Source: Hydrangea macrophylla (lineage: Eukaryota > Streptophyta > Magnoliopsida > Cornales > Hydrangeaceae). From it: a stretch of DNA of 64,000 bases. A program made the position numbers and the translations under genes. The stretch spans positions 95,871,887 through 95,935,886 of the forward strand of contig CM066989.1 in NCBI GenBank assembly GCA_033977485.1, in the 5' to 3' direction. The notes below the pieces were generated by a model. That model did not search any database. It saw only the letters and a list, made by a program, of their open reading frames with translations, and was not told the origin of the DNA. Each line of letters begins with the position of its first letter. Position 1 is the stretch's first letter. Of the stretch, positions 19,699-31,995 are shown piece after piece.

Positions 19699-22350
19699 TG
19701 TCACGACCCGACGTTGCATAAATAGGGAAAGTATTTAATTTCCTTTATGGACCTGTAGGTCGCGACAATTTGAATGATCGATTCCATCCCAAACGTCAAA
19801 CAGTATAGTAGCTTATATCAGAGTAAGAGCAATCAAGACTTATAAAATTTTTCAAACATAATAATTTTTACATCACGTGGGAATCTTAAGGCACAAACCG
19901 CCATGAAAAACACATAAATATCTATTACATTAATCCTTATTACAAGTCCAGTTTATAAATAAAAGCATAATTTAAATCATTTCGCTTCACGAGTAGTTGT
20001 TCTCAATTTGCATAATTGTATTGTCCATCTTGGTCATAACCTGAAAAGCCTAGACATAAATTTCCAAGGCACATCAACGCTGTCAGCTTCAAGAAGCTGG
20101 TGAGCATTAAAAAAATACTTGTAATATAAAACATGCTTTCTTACCATTTCCGATTCACAAGTTTATTATTCAATATGTTAGAAATACAAGAGTGAAATCG
20201 TAATTAAACAGCAGCAAAAGGACAACATAATAATATTCAAATAATATCACATGTGACTGTGCATGAAACAATGCAGCTCAGTCATCTCACTGAATCTTTT
20301 ACCTCAACTACAAAAACCAAACATAACCGGTTCCCCTAAACCATCAGCCCACGGTCGTTAGGTTTAGAATGTCTGTCGATATGTCTACTGTATCCGAGTC
20401 GGCCTGGACGTACCTAGACATTCAAGGTTATAATAACCTTATTGGTCTACTATATCCGAGTTGGCCTAGACACGATTGGACTAGCCTGCCATATCCGAGT
20501 CGACCTGGGCTCAATCCCTCTGAATTAACCTGCCGTATCCGAATCGACTTGGGATAATTAAGGCTTTACACATCGCTGATTGGCCTGTCATATCTGAGTT
20601 AACCTGGTCTCAATCCTTCCCAATTAACCTACCATATCCAAATCGACCTAGGATAATTGGGGTTGCAACTCACATGACACATTCTCTCGACTTTTCTCAG
20701 CTTCCCATCTCACACCATGCATGTCAACTTGGCTTAAACATGTATGTCACATGACTTATGCGGCGACACATAATTACTGGGAAGTAGCAACAAACGTGCA
20801 TATAAGAATTTGAGCCCTTTTTTTTTTTTAAACTTAATTTTTTAAAAACAGATTCTGAAATAGCATATTTCCGAAACAGTGCCTCGAAAACCTTTAAAAC
20901 TTTATCCAAATAGTTCCTTATACAAAAATAGACAGAAGCCATAAAATTACCAGGTCGCTCGCACGGCTTGCAAACGCGATACGTTAATTTTTGAATTTCT
21001 TTTAACAATATCCAAAATTGTCAGAATTACACAGGTCGCACAAGCGGGTCGCTCGCGTGATTTATTACAGAGACTTCATCTTCTTCGTTTTTCTCCCCTG
21101 TTTTAATTTTAAGGCCAATTTTTGACCCATTTTGAAATTTGAATGTAAACATGCCTTATAATATATGATTCTCTTCATTTTTCTGCAAGGATTACGAATC
21201 TACGATCAGATTAATGTGAATCAAAACGTTACTCTCGAATTTTATGAAAAATGAGAGGTGATGAAATTTCATTCTTAACATACGTCGCCATATGGATGAA
21301 TTAGATTCTGTAATTTGAAACATAGCGTCTAGGGACTAAGACCTTTCATAATCATCTTACAAAATGAATTTTTGTTGAGTTTTACAGAATCACCATTTTC
21401 ATGCTATAAAAGTTTAAAAATGAATTTCATACATATTACTATCAATTCAAGCAATACCAACTGTAATTGAGCATGAAATTACATTAGGAGTGAGTTAATA
21501 ATACTCACTGTGATTGAGGTTTGAGTAATTATTGAGAGAGAATCAAGAATAAGAAATCCTACCACAAATTTTGGCTATGATGATCAAGCCATCTGTCTCT
21601 AAAATTTCTGTAAATAAACTCTGTATATCTCTCTTTTCACTCTGCTTTCAGTTGTACAAAAAAAATGTACAGATTGTGAGAGGGAGTGTGAGTTATATAA
21701 ACAAAAAAAAAATCAAGAACTTGGGCTCCAAGTTCTTCCTCTCTCACTCAACAATCTCTTTTCTTTTCTTATTTTCTAATTATAGAATATACACAACATA
21801 CATAAACACATATAATGCTATAAATCTGTTTGTATGAAGCTCAAATCTTAGCTTAGGGGTTGCTAGACTAAGCTAGGGGCCAAGTAAGTGTGTTTGGGTA
21901 ATTAGCTTATGGCACTAATATAACACACACACACACATGATGCTTTCCCAAACAAGCCCTAACACAATCATTGGTTGTATTAAATAAACTTAAAGCAAAT
22001 GTCATATCCTGATTGATGGAGATTCCCAAATCTGTGAGAATCCATTCGTGGCGCGGACAGTTTTCATTCATGAACTAGTATTTTCGCAGCACGGTGATTA
22101 CCACAAAAATATAGAAAAATTATATTAACGTAGGAAATAAATTTTCGGTTGTATAATAATACAGTTTGAATTTAAAGTAAATATTTTCACCGTCTTGAAA
22201 ATACAGTTGTGAAATTTATCACAGATATTCCTTATAAAAATGACAATTTCACCCCAAATAAGGAATTTTTATAATGTAAAATAAAACAAGTAATAGGAAT
22301 GCAATATTGAAATTACACTTAGTAAATAAAGGAAAATACAGGTTGTTACA
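19699..22350 (-). repeat. 3' LTR of G2
   Basis: 2652 bp, TGTCACGACCCGACG to GGTTGTTACA on the plus strand; on the minus strand it begins TGTAACAACCTG. Related over its whole length to the solo LTR 24957-31410. Carries a tandem array at 20385-20665 and GGTCGCTCGC-type motifs at 20950-21060. The plus-strand GTTATATAAAC near 21696 is the complement of the shared TATATAA box. Confidence 0.9.
20385..20665. repeat. Imperfect ~60-bp tandem array in G2 3' LTR
   Basis: About five units built on CATATCCGAGTCGACCTGG followed by CTCAATCC..GAATTAACCTGC, alternating sense of detail. The solo LTR of the same family has a different array at the same distance from the LTR end (30430-30780). Confidence 0.8.
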
Positions 22351-22366
22351 TCCTTCCCCCCTTAAA
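22351..22366 (-). promoter_or_regulatory. G2 polypurine tract
   Basis: Plus strand TCCTTCCCCCCTTAAA, a purine run on the minus strand directly beside the 3' LTR. Confidence 0.85.
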
Positions 22367-22395
22367 TAGGATTTCACCCCGAAGTCTAGACTAAC

Positions 22396-22566
22396 TAGTC
22401 ATGAAATAACTCCAGATACTTCTTCCTCATATCAACTTCGACTTCCTACAAGGCTTCATTCTCGTCATGGTGATTCCACTAAACTTTCACCAATGGAATG
22501 TCTTTATTCTTCAACTTCTTGATACTCTAATCCAGAATTTTCACGGGCCTCTCCTAATAGGAAACA
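22396..22566 (-). pseudogene. G2 chromodomain, pol C-terminus
   Basis: On the minus strand: ERPVKILD, then SIKKLKNKDIPLVKV, NHHDENEAL, EVEVDMRKKYLELF and a stop at about 22398. This is the chromodomain fold signature at the end of chromovirus integrase. At least three internal stops. Just downstream lie the polypurine tract and LTR, as expected. Confidence 0.85.
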
Positions 22567-23460
22567 TTATGCATGACTTGTCTCAATATCATCGACACTA
22601 ACCACATGCGAGGGATCTCGTATGTATTTTCTCAACATACTAACGTGAAATACATTGTGAACCTCAGACATCTTTGGTAGAAGTACGAGTCGATAAGCCA
22701 CTTTTCCAACACGATCCAATATCTCGAACGGTCCGATGAAACACGGGGCTAATTTCCCTCTCTTGAGACCAAATCGCACCACTCCTCCGGTCGGTGAAAC
22801 CTTAAGAAGTACGTGATCTCCTACACTGAAATCCAAATCCTTTCGGCGTCGATCGACAAACTTTTGTACCTACTCTGCGCGGTTCTCATCCTTTCCTTGA
22901 CTAGAGAAATCTGCTCGTGGTTTTTCTAACCAAATCTGGTCCCAACAGCTCTGCGTCTTCAACCTTTGCCCAACATAATGGAGAGTGACATTGTCGTCCG
23001 TACAATGCTTCAAACGGAGCCATCCCAATACTCGTGTGATAGCTATTGTTATAAGTGAATTCAACCCAAGGCAACTGTGTCTCCCAAGATTCCTCAAAAT
23101 CGATAACACAAGCCCTAAGCATATCCTTCATGATCTAATTAACACGCTCAGTTTGCCCATCTGTCTAAGGGTGAAAAGTAGTACTCATCTTAAGCGAGGT
23201 TCCCATAGCTTCTTGCAAACTTTCCCAAAATCTAGAAGTGAAATGTGCATCGCGGTCTGACATAATCGATAGAGGTGCACCCTGAAGTCATACAACTTGT
23301 TGTATGTACATCTGGCTCATCTTTTCTACCGGGTATGTCATACTATAGGCAGTAAAATGAGCAGACTTCATCAATCAATCCATAATTACCCAAATGACAT
23401 CATAATTCTGCTGTGATTGGGCAATCCAACTACAAAATCCATGGTTATGTGTTCCCATTT
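22567..23460 (-). pseudogene. G2 integrase core and GPY/F module
   Basis: C-terminal module at 22580-22836: DFSVGDHVLLKVSPTGGV, FIGPFEI, KMSEVHNVFHVSMLRKY. Core at 22837-23460: [20 protein letters not shown] (catalytic Asp kept), TDGQTERVN (catalytic Glu kept), then LPWVEFTYNNSYHTSIGMAP and YGRQCHSPLCW. Stops near 23140, 23170 and 23290 and frameshifts near 22870-22910. Would insert cDNA; dead by frame damage rather than by loss of the active-site residues seen. Confidence 0.9.
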
Positions 23461-23680
23461 TCAACTTAGAATAGGCAAGGGTTGTAACAATCCCAAGAGC
23501 CTTTGATGTTTGGCTTTGACTTGTTGACACGTCAAACATTTGGATACGAATTTGACTGCGTCCTTTTTCATACCTTTCCACCAGAAATTTCTCTTCAAGT
23601 CCTTACACATTTTTGTTCCTCTCAGGTGAACTGTAAACCTTAACTTATGTGCTTCTTCCAGAATGTCCTTTCTTAAATCT
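23461..23680 (-). pseudogene. G2 integrase zinc-binding domain
   Basis: HKLRFTVHLRGTKMCKDLKR and then FVSKCLTCQQVKAKH form the HHCC zinc finger that precedes the integrase core. The usual HPG before TKM is HLRG here. Continuous with the linker after RNase H in a frame of about 100 codons. Confidence 0.85.
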
Positions 23681-24335
23681 CCACAATGTGGTACACATAA
23701 TCTGTTTCTGCATTTGTATCCTCCATCACTCCCCACTTTCCATTCTGTCGGATCCTTCTCTGACATCTTATCAAACCATGTTTGAAACTTCTCATCTTTT
23801 TCTGTATTTCAATAATGCGGCTAATAAGAGCGGGCTGTAAAATAAGACACCCAAAATGTTGCCCTTCTCCTTCCTCAGCAATCTGTGCATCAAACTCAGT
23901 CGTAGTCTCCAATGCTCGCCATTTCTTAATCATTAAGGAAGCAATTGTTCCATGAGTTTGCCGACTCAAAGCATCACCGACCATATTAGCTTTACCAAGG
24001 TGGTATTCTAATGTGAAATCGTAATCTTTAATTAGCTCCATCCATCTGAGTTGCCTCATATTTAACTCGTTCTGCGTAAATAAGTACTTAAGACTCTTGT
24101 GATCTGAAAACAAATCAAACTTCTCACCATAGAGATAATGTCTCCAAATTTTGAGTGCAAATATTACTACTGCCAATTCCAAATCATGGGTAGGGTAATT
24201 CAACTTATTTGGTTTCAGTTATCTAGATCCATAGGCGATAACTCTACCATCTTGCATAAGTACACACCCTAATCCTTGATATGATGCGTCACTAAAAATA
24301 ATGAACTTCTTATTAGGCTTGGGTATAACCAGTAC
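23681..24335 (-). pseudogene. G2 RNase H domain and linker to integrase
   Basis: [25 protein letters not shown], a stop near 24219, [37 protein letters not shown] and [12 protein letters not shown] give all the RNase H catalytic positions in order. A 60-residue linker to the zinc finger follows. One stop between the first and second motif interrupts an otherwise long frame. Confidence 0.9.
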
Positions 24336-24956
24336 CAGTTCTGTGGTGAGTCTCTCTTTCAACTCTAGAAAGGCATGCTCATGCTTCTCTATCCACTCAA
24401 ATTTTTGAACTTTCTTAGTCAGTCCGGTCAACGGTGCTGCTATCTTGGAGAATCCCTCAACAAACCTTCGGTAATAACTCACGAGTCCAAGGAAATTCCT
24501 AACCTCCGTAGGGTTGGTCATTTTAACCCAATTTGACACAGCATCTGTCTTGGATGAGTCCACAGAAATTACTTGGGATGATACCTTGTGTCCCAAAAAT
24601 TTCACTTCTTGCAACCAAAACTCATACTTACTGAATTTGGCATACAATCGGCGATCTTTGAGCATTTGTATCATAAATTGTAGATGTTGTTTGTGCTCTT
24701 CTTTTGACTTAGAATAGATCAAAATATCATATATGAAGACGATGACAAACTGATCCAAACAAGGCTTGAACACTCTATTCATCAAATTCATAAACACTGC
24801 CAGGGCATTCATCATTCTGAAAGGCATTACCAAAAACTCATAGTGATCATATTTAGTTCTAAAGGCAGTTTTAGGTATATCTTCTCTCCGTACCCTTAAT
24901 TGATGATATCCTGACCGAAGATCTATCTTGGAGAATCTTGATAGTCACTCGGTTCA
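24336..24956 (-). pseudogene. G2 reverse transcriptase, C-terminal two thirds
   Basis: [30 protein letters not shown] and [20 protein letters not shown], then [19 protein letters not shown]. The catalytic pair Asp-Asp is Tyr-Asp here (FIYD), which would abolish polymerase activity. [23 protein letters not shown] and APLTGLTKK follow. About 20 residues between the RELN motif and DLRSG are deleted and a frame break lies there. The solo LTR 24957-31410 separates this part from its N-terminus. Confidence 0.9.
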
Positions 24957-25711
24957 TGTAACAACCTGTATTTTCATTTATTTATTAAATGTAATTTCTA
25001 TATTATAATTTGTATTACTTGTTTTGGTTTTAATAGAATTCTTTAATTGGAGTCATACTATAATTATTTTATAAATTGAGCAATACCTGTTATGGTTTCT
25101 AACCGCATTTCAAGAATACTTGCAACTGAGTTAAACTGTACCTTCAAAATAGTGAAAATATTTACTTTTGATTCAAACTATATTTTATACAACCAGAAAA
25201 TAATTTCTTACGTTAGTATAATTTTTTTTGTATTTTTTTGTGATGATCACCGCCCGGGAAAATACCAGTTTATGTAACGAAAAGTGTCTGCGCCACGATG
25301 GGACTCCCACAGATTGGGAATCTCCACCAATCAAGATGTGACACTTGCTTTATGTCTATTTATAGCAACTAATCATCGGTTAGGGTTGTTTGGATAATAT
25401 ATTTTTGTGTGTGTTAATTTGTAGTCATAAGTTGTTTTTCTCAAACACCCTAAGAGATTTCTAGACAAGTTGTTTATGTCTTGTTTGGGAGTGCATTGTG
25501 TGTGTGTTAAACTAGTGCTATAAGCTAATTTGCCAAACACCTATACTTGACCCCTATGAGTTCTTGGCAACTCCTATAACCCAAAATCTGATTTGAGGTG
25601 TATATGTATACGTATAAGTGATGTGTACATTATGTATAATTACAAATTTTCATAACTAGACAATTTGTTGAGTGAAGTTTAAATAACTTAGAAGCCAAGT
25701 TCTGATTTGCT

Positions 25712-25718
25712 TATATAA
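25712..25718 (+). promoter_or_regulatory. TATA-like box in solo G2-family LTR
   Basis: TATATAA within GCTTATATAACTCAC; the same context exists on the minus strand near 21690 in the G2 3' LTR, so it is shared within the family. Confidence 0.5.
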
Positions 25719-26339
25719 CTCACATACATTCTCACACAACTCAGATTCTGAGAATTTCAGACAGAAAATACTGAGAATAGAGAGAGTTTCAGAGAGTTAT
25801 TTATAGAAATTTGTAGAGAGAAAGCTTCTCCCCACCATAGCCAAAGCTTCAATTGGGTATTAATATTCTGGAAGTCTTTCTCAAAAATACTTCTATCACA
25901 GTGAGTATTTCTAACTCACTTGAAATTTAATATATATATATATATATATTTCATTTACTGTTTGTATGCTTTGAATCGTGTATCACCATGGTTGAGTTCA
26001 TCCATGAAGCTTGAAGCTTGAAATCATGATTTTTAAACTATTTTGATAGATAAAAATGAAAGATTACAGTTCATAAAAGTTATGGTTAAAGTTATAGAGC
26101 CTAATTCATTCATATAAGAAAGTATATTAGAAATGAAATTTTGTCACCTCTCGGTTTTTTCGTAAAATCCGAGAGCTACGGTTCAAATTAGTTTAATCCG
26201 ATTACATATTCGTAATTCTTGTGAAAAAACAAAGAGATTCATATATTATCTATTATGTTTAAATCCGAAACTTAAAATGGGTCAAAAACCAGTCTTGAAG
26301 CTAAAATAGGGGAGAAAATTGGTGAAGACGACAACCAGG

Positions 26340-29300
26340 TGTGGATACTGGCATTTGGGCCCACTTTTATTTTTAAAACATTTTTTTTAAATTCAAATTC
26401 AAAGAGTCGCCACTTAATTTTTTTTAGAAAAATTAAGAAACCATTTTTTAAAAGCAAACTGATCTTTTGCGAAACCAAAGATAAACTGAGTCCGGGGATT
26501 ATGGAATGAGAGGGGAAGGAGCCCGGCGGACTAAAACACCCCCTCTCATCCTATCTCGCGATAGGCCTCTACTCAACATCCTTTTTAATCGAATTATTAA
26601 TCTAAGCATGCCCTCAACAAATACATATATGTAAATAATACATTACATAAGCATGTTGAAAAGGGTGCAAAATAGCTAACGACAAAATATCATTCATAAG
26701 CCACGTAATTCAAATAGCAAGCAACATAATATGCAAATAGGGAACTAGAAAATATACTCGGGACCCAGCCGCGATATAGAAATGTGCAATGCGTACATAT
26801 AAAATAAAACCTAAGAAAAGGTCTCTAACGCATATAAACACATAATGCAAGAATCTAGGCTAATGTGTCGCGCATGAGGTTTAAAATCAATTAAAATCAA
26901 AGAAGTAAATCAAACTAGATAAGGAGTTGAGAAATTGTACCTCAAATGCGCTACAAAACAAAGATTAGTACACATGCCTTGATCAAAGATATCAAATAAT
27001 CAACCCTAAGCTTCTAGCTTAAATCTATCAAGCATGGAAAGAATTGACAAAACTATGAATTCCTTTTGATTAGTTAGAGCCATAGCACCTCTATAGATAT
27101 ACAAGTCTCAACTAGGAGCCAATGTAATGTCCATATAGGGGTGCTATAATCCCAACATGATCATAAGAAATCCATGATTATGTTCAATTAGGTTCAACTA
27201 AGTCCAACTTTACCCAAGAACTAGTTCTAATCATAAGCATCAATATACATGAATGAATGAATGCATATGAACAAGAATGAGATATGAATTTATTCACTAA
27301 TTTAGTTCACTTATCCTCTGGATTTAAGCTAAATTATCATTATTCAAAACATGATTTGGGTCCCAAGACATTAGGAAACCATTTAAGTTAAAATCAATGA
27401 GACTAGACAAAAACAGTGACTGTTTCTCATAAATTACAGAGAGCAGACCTGACTTTCAAAGATAGAAAAACCATACTTCCACGGTTGGATCTTAATGATT
27501 TTTTATGATATGCCTCAGTGAATCTAGTTTCTAACCCTAAAAGAAAATCAAGGTTTGAACGGTTAGATCTCCGGGAATGAAAAAAATACTAGACATCACT
27601 CAGGAATCTGTAACTCTCTGTCCAGAGATCTTGTACGATTTTCTAAAAATAGAAAATAAATGAGAAACACTTAGATCTTTTTAGGGTACCTTCCTAACAG
27701 ATTAAGCTACTTATAAAAAATTATTAGAGGTCAAGGAAGTTTGGTTAAGGTTCTGATTTATTAATTTTTAAACGGACTTACTATTCTGGAATTTTGAAGT
27801 CACAAGACCAAACCATCTTAAACATGGAATTTCATCAAAGCAAAAATCACAGAGGTACTTAAATGAGTTATGAACATCCTCCAATTGTTCTCATCCAATT
27901 CCAATAAACCATGAGTTTATAAAAAAACTTTGAGCATAGTTGGTTTATGGATTTACTGCACCTTTGTTGGATTAATGTTCATAGTTTGAATCAAACTTGA
28001 ACAACACCTAGTTCCTCTCCCAAATACATGGTCCTTGAGGGATATAAACTTGATATATCTTAATCTCCTCTCAAATCAATAGTCCTTGGAGGCTAAGATA
28101 TGACCCAAAAATCATATGAACCTTTATAAGGTATAGAAATAACTCTACGAGATTCAATTTGGAGGACCTAAGTCATGAACTAAGACTTAATTCCATCAAA
28201 CAAAACATGGATATAACAATGACCCACTTTAATCTCCATATAAGCCATAAGACCATAGGAGACTAATGGATCAACCTAAAGAGGATCCAATGAGATATTG
28301 AAGATCTCGTGGATTTCCAAGAGAAAATGGAGACAAGGAGAAGTAAAATCAAAGTCTCCATGAAACCCAAATAACAAATGCTTTCATAACTTGTTTTTGT
28401 TTTAAAATCCAAGGCTATTTCTAGATCCAAACTAATGAAGGCAACTTATGAAACTTCAATCACAAATTCTATGTGGTGTGTAATGAAATGAGGTAGGAAG
28501 AGAGGTTTTGAAAATGTGTAAAAATCCTAGATCTACGAGTTTGTGATTGAATTATATATAATAAGTATAGGAATAAGGATTTAACCTCTAGATCTTCTCA
28601 GGATTTGATTGATTTGGAGAGATCCCAGCCTTACAAGCAATGCTCTTCTTCTTCTTCTTCTTCTTCTTCCTTGAAGCTTCAAGGTTCTTCAATGGAGATT
28701 TGAGGAATTGGGTAAATTGGGTAAGATTTCTATGGGGTTTTTGGGTTTCTCTCTCTATATTTCTCTAAGAACAAACTCAATCTTCAAAATTCAGCCCCTC
28801 TTTCTAAGATTCAAGTCTCATCTTCAAGGTTCAAGTCTCTCTCTCAAGATTCAAGTCTCCAACCTCTCAAAATGAGAGAAAATGGGGTTTTTATAGACTT
28901 TCATTATCTTAGGGGCTAAGATAAGGGTAGATAGGTCAATTAGATATGGTGGGAGCATGGTTTGCATGACCTAGGAGTAGTAAGCATGTACATAAAAAGG
29001 GCATCATTTGGTGCATTCATTTGATCAAAGATTGAAAAGGATTTTTGGCTTAAAAATACAAACCAGCCCAGGCCGGTACTCAATGAAGATGGAACGGCAC
29101 TCGTTGAGTGCCGCTGCACAGCGGTTCAGTACTATTCATAGCAATTCAGCACCTTAATTTCATTTCATGTCATTTAATTTATGTATTTACTTAAGACATT
29201 AAATGTAATTAAGTAAATGTCGTTTTATGTATTTACTTAAGACATTAAATGTAATTAAGTAAATGTCGTTTAATTTATGTATTACTTAAGACATTAAATG

Positions 29301-29881
29301 AATTAAAAGAAATACCCCCCATTTGGATTCAATAAAAATATCTTAAAAATCAAAATCCTTAAGGAAAAAAAGTTAACTCTCCCTCCGAAGGCAAAATTTC
29401 CAATTTCCTGCACAATTCTTCTTAAAGACCTTTCGATTTCTCAATGTTCCTTTCATTTAAAAATTCTTAAAAATCATTTCTAGCATAAGGGAAACCCAAT
29501 GAACAATTAGCGGGACTTTTCATCTTGAAATTCGAAAATTTTACGATTGACCCCCTTTTGACCCGTTGACTTTTCACTGGGTCAACTGTTGACTTTTTCG
29601 GGGTTCATGCTGAATTTGTATCTTTTTCAAAATGGTTTTAAGATGCTCCGAGGACAATGTCGTGTTTCTATACGTGTTCAAAATTCATAGTCCTCAAGGT
29701 GATAGGTAAATGAAAATTTTGGTATTTTTGGCTGAAAAGGGTGATTTTGGACCGAGATTCTTCTTGGAATAGAATTAGATTGCTTGTAAGAGTCTTGATT
29801 CCGACGAGACATATTCATCATTGATCTCCAGAGGTAAATCCCCCTAAGTTTAATAGCTCGGTCAAAATTGGGGTGTCTACA
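26340..29881 (-). mobile_element. T3, solo Tat/Ogre-type LTR (3.5 kb)
   Basis: Plus strand TGTGGATAC... to ...GGGGTGTCTACA, so on the minus strand it begins TGTAGACACCCCA like T1 and T2. CCAGG stands on both sides (26335-26339, 29882-29886). Shared landmarks with T1: the AGTGGCGACTCT motif and the GAGGCC..TCG / GGGTGTTTTAGTC block near the U5 end. Only distantly similar elsewhere, so a different subfamily. Contains a CTT run at about 28647-28670. No coding capacity. Confidence 0.9.
29160..29300. repeat. Three short tandem units in T3
   Basis: Units of about 55 bp with TTTACTTAAGACATTAAATG and AATTAAGTAAATGTCG; each unit contains the inverted pair ACTTAA / TTAAGT. Confidence 0.8.
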
Positions 29882-30005
29882 CCAGGACCGGTAGCTAAAC
29901 ATGACCAGGATTGGTCCCGGCTATGACCGATCCTACATAACTATCAGGACCGGCCCCGGCCATGACCGGTCCCACTAATAGACCAGGACCGGTCCCACAA
30001 CCCTG
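29882..30005. repeat. GACCGGTCC motif cluster in solo G2-family LTR
   Basis: Seven or so variants of AGGACCGGTCCC (GACCGGTAG, GATTGGTCCC, GACCGATCC, GGACCGGCCCC, GACCGGTCCC). Palindromic core. The same place in the G2 3' LTR has GGTCGCTCGC motifs instead. Confidence 0.8.
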
Positions 30006-30429
30006 TGACAGAATGATTTGTCTCTTTAATACAGTAAATGCAAGAAAATTTTGGGTGCTGCATAAAGTTGTACTTGATGTTATAAGCTATTGTACCTTAC
30101 ATTTTATAGGAAAATCAGTTTCTATAAATCAAATTAAAGTAAGATGGTTTTATTTATATTGATCTATATAAATTGTTCTGATAATGCAAAAAAAGGGGAG
30201 AATATAAGTGAGACAAGTTTTAAAACCACTCTGATGATATTATAAGATATCACGAAAGATGATAAACAACTCTGATGTCATTTAAAGAATATGTAAAAGA
30301 GAAGATTAAAGACTTGTTCTCTTGCGTGTACGTTTTTATTAATTTTCAGTAAATTACATCTTTCTATATAAAGTTATGGCAGACATGTGGTTCAAGTTTA
30401 CATGCATGATGAGTGATGGTCACTGTGAA

Positions 30430-30780
30430 AAGAGTAAATAGATGATGTTGTGTATGGACACTCCCTGGTACTCGTGTACTATAGTGTGATGCTGAGATGA
30501 TGTGGGTGTAAGGTATCTATGAAATGTGACGGTGGCAAATTGGACATTCCCTGGCACCCGTGGTAGTGCTATAGAGTGTGACACCGACTTGACACTCCCT
30601 GGCACCGGTAGTAGTGCTATAGTGTGTGGCCAACTGGACACTCCGTGGCATCTGTGGTATAGATATAGTGTGTAGTAAACTAGACACTTCCTGGTACTCG
30701 TGTACTATAGTGTGAGGCAAACAGGACACTCCCTGGTACCTGTGTGCTATAGTGTGGTCACCTTAGTATTTCAAGGTACC
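30430..30780. repeat. Imperfect tandem array in solo G2-family LTR
   Basis: Six or seven units around GGACACTCCCTGGCACC followed by TGTGCTATAGTGTG, period about 50-60 bp. Located 630-980 bp from the LTR end, as is the unrelated array at 20385-20665. Confidence 0.85.
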
Positions 30781-31410
30781 GGAATGAGAGAGTTGGATGA
30801 TGTTTGTCAAGAGAAAAGAGTCGGTGAGACGAGAATGATACATTGTTCATGCATGGTCACATATTGATCGTTGGAATATTATTATACTGTCTCTATTAAT
30901 TTACAAATACAAATTGTTGCAATGTTTCTAACCTGTTGAATAAATAAATTTGGGAAACGGAAATAGTAAGCGAGTATGTTTTACATTTCAAGCATATATT
31001 TTTAATACTCACCAGCTTCTCAAAGTTGACGGCGTTGATGCGCCCTGGACATTCGTGTTAGGCTTTTCAGGTTATGACCAGGGAGGACAGTACGACTATG
31101 CAAATTGAATACAACTACGTGAGAAGAGAAAATTGTTATTGATGCTTTCTATTATGAGCTGAACTTGTAATAAGGATTAATGTAATACATATTATTTTTG
31201 TTGCAAGGCGGGATGTGCCTTTAGATGACTACGTGCTGTAATAATTATTAACTTGGAAATATTTTATAAGTCTTGATTGTTCTTACTCTGATTTAAATTA
31301 TTACACTGTTCGACGTTTGGGACAGAATCGATCCTTCAAACTGTCGCGACCTATGGGTCCATAAAGGAAATTAAATGCTTTCCCTATTTATGCTACGTTG
31401 GGGCATGACA

Positions 31411-31995
31411 GTTCAATTCTCTGTAATCGATGCATAGCCAAAGTTTTCCATTCTTCTTTTTCACGAATGACACTGAAGCTCCCCAAGATGTACTTGAACG
31501 TACAAAATCCAAGTTCTCAAGTTCCTGAACTTGTTCTTTCAATTCTGACAGTTCGGTGCGGGCCATCCTGTAGGGTACATTAGTTATTGGTGCAGTGCCT
31601 GGTATAACTTCAATACAGAACTCTATACTTCTCTTGGGCGATAAACCAGAAATATCTTGAAATACTTCTTTGAAGTCCTTGACTACAGTTATAGACGACA
31701 CTGTCATTTGTGTACTGGCGACTTCAATGTTTGCTAAGCATCTTGTGAGGAACATATCTCCCAAAGGGTTCCACTGGAAATCAAAGGATTGATTCCCATT
31801 ATCAGAGAATGTAATTCTCTTCCTCACACAATCTAACTTTGCTTGTTTCTGAGTGAGCCAATCCATCCCTAGGATTATGTTAAACTCTTTCATCAATAGA
31901 ACGATCAACCTTGCAGAGATCTCACGGTCTCCTAGTCATAGAGGACAATCCTTGAATACATGTTCGAACTTGACTGTGGCTCCTAATGATGAGGT
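31411..31995 (-). pseudogene. G2 protease C-terminus and reverse transcriptase N-terminus
   Basis: On the minus strand from 31995: ATVKFEHVFKDCPL, a stop, LGDREISARL, FNIILGMDWLTQKQAKLDC (protease flap and linker), RSIEFCIEVIPGTAPI, MARTELSELKEQ, FVRSSTSWGASVSFVKKKNG and LCIDYRELN (reverse transcriptase fingers). The frame is open for about 170 codons. The next residues lie at 24951, across the solo LTR. The catalytic protease Asp would lie upstream, in the part lost or displaced by C2. Confidence 0.9.

Larger units (their letters stand above)
24957..31410 (+). mobile_element. Solo LTR of the G2 family inside G2 pol, itself interrupted
   Basis: Starts TGTAACAACCTG at 24957 and ends GGGGCATGACA at 31410; GTTCA flanks it on both sides (24952-24956 and 31411-31415). 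Without the insertion at 26340-29886 it is about 2.9 kb and matches the G2 3' LTR in opposite orientation. No internal region, so it arose by recombination between two LTRs. The two parts are 24957-26339 and 29887-31410. Confidence 0.9.
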
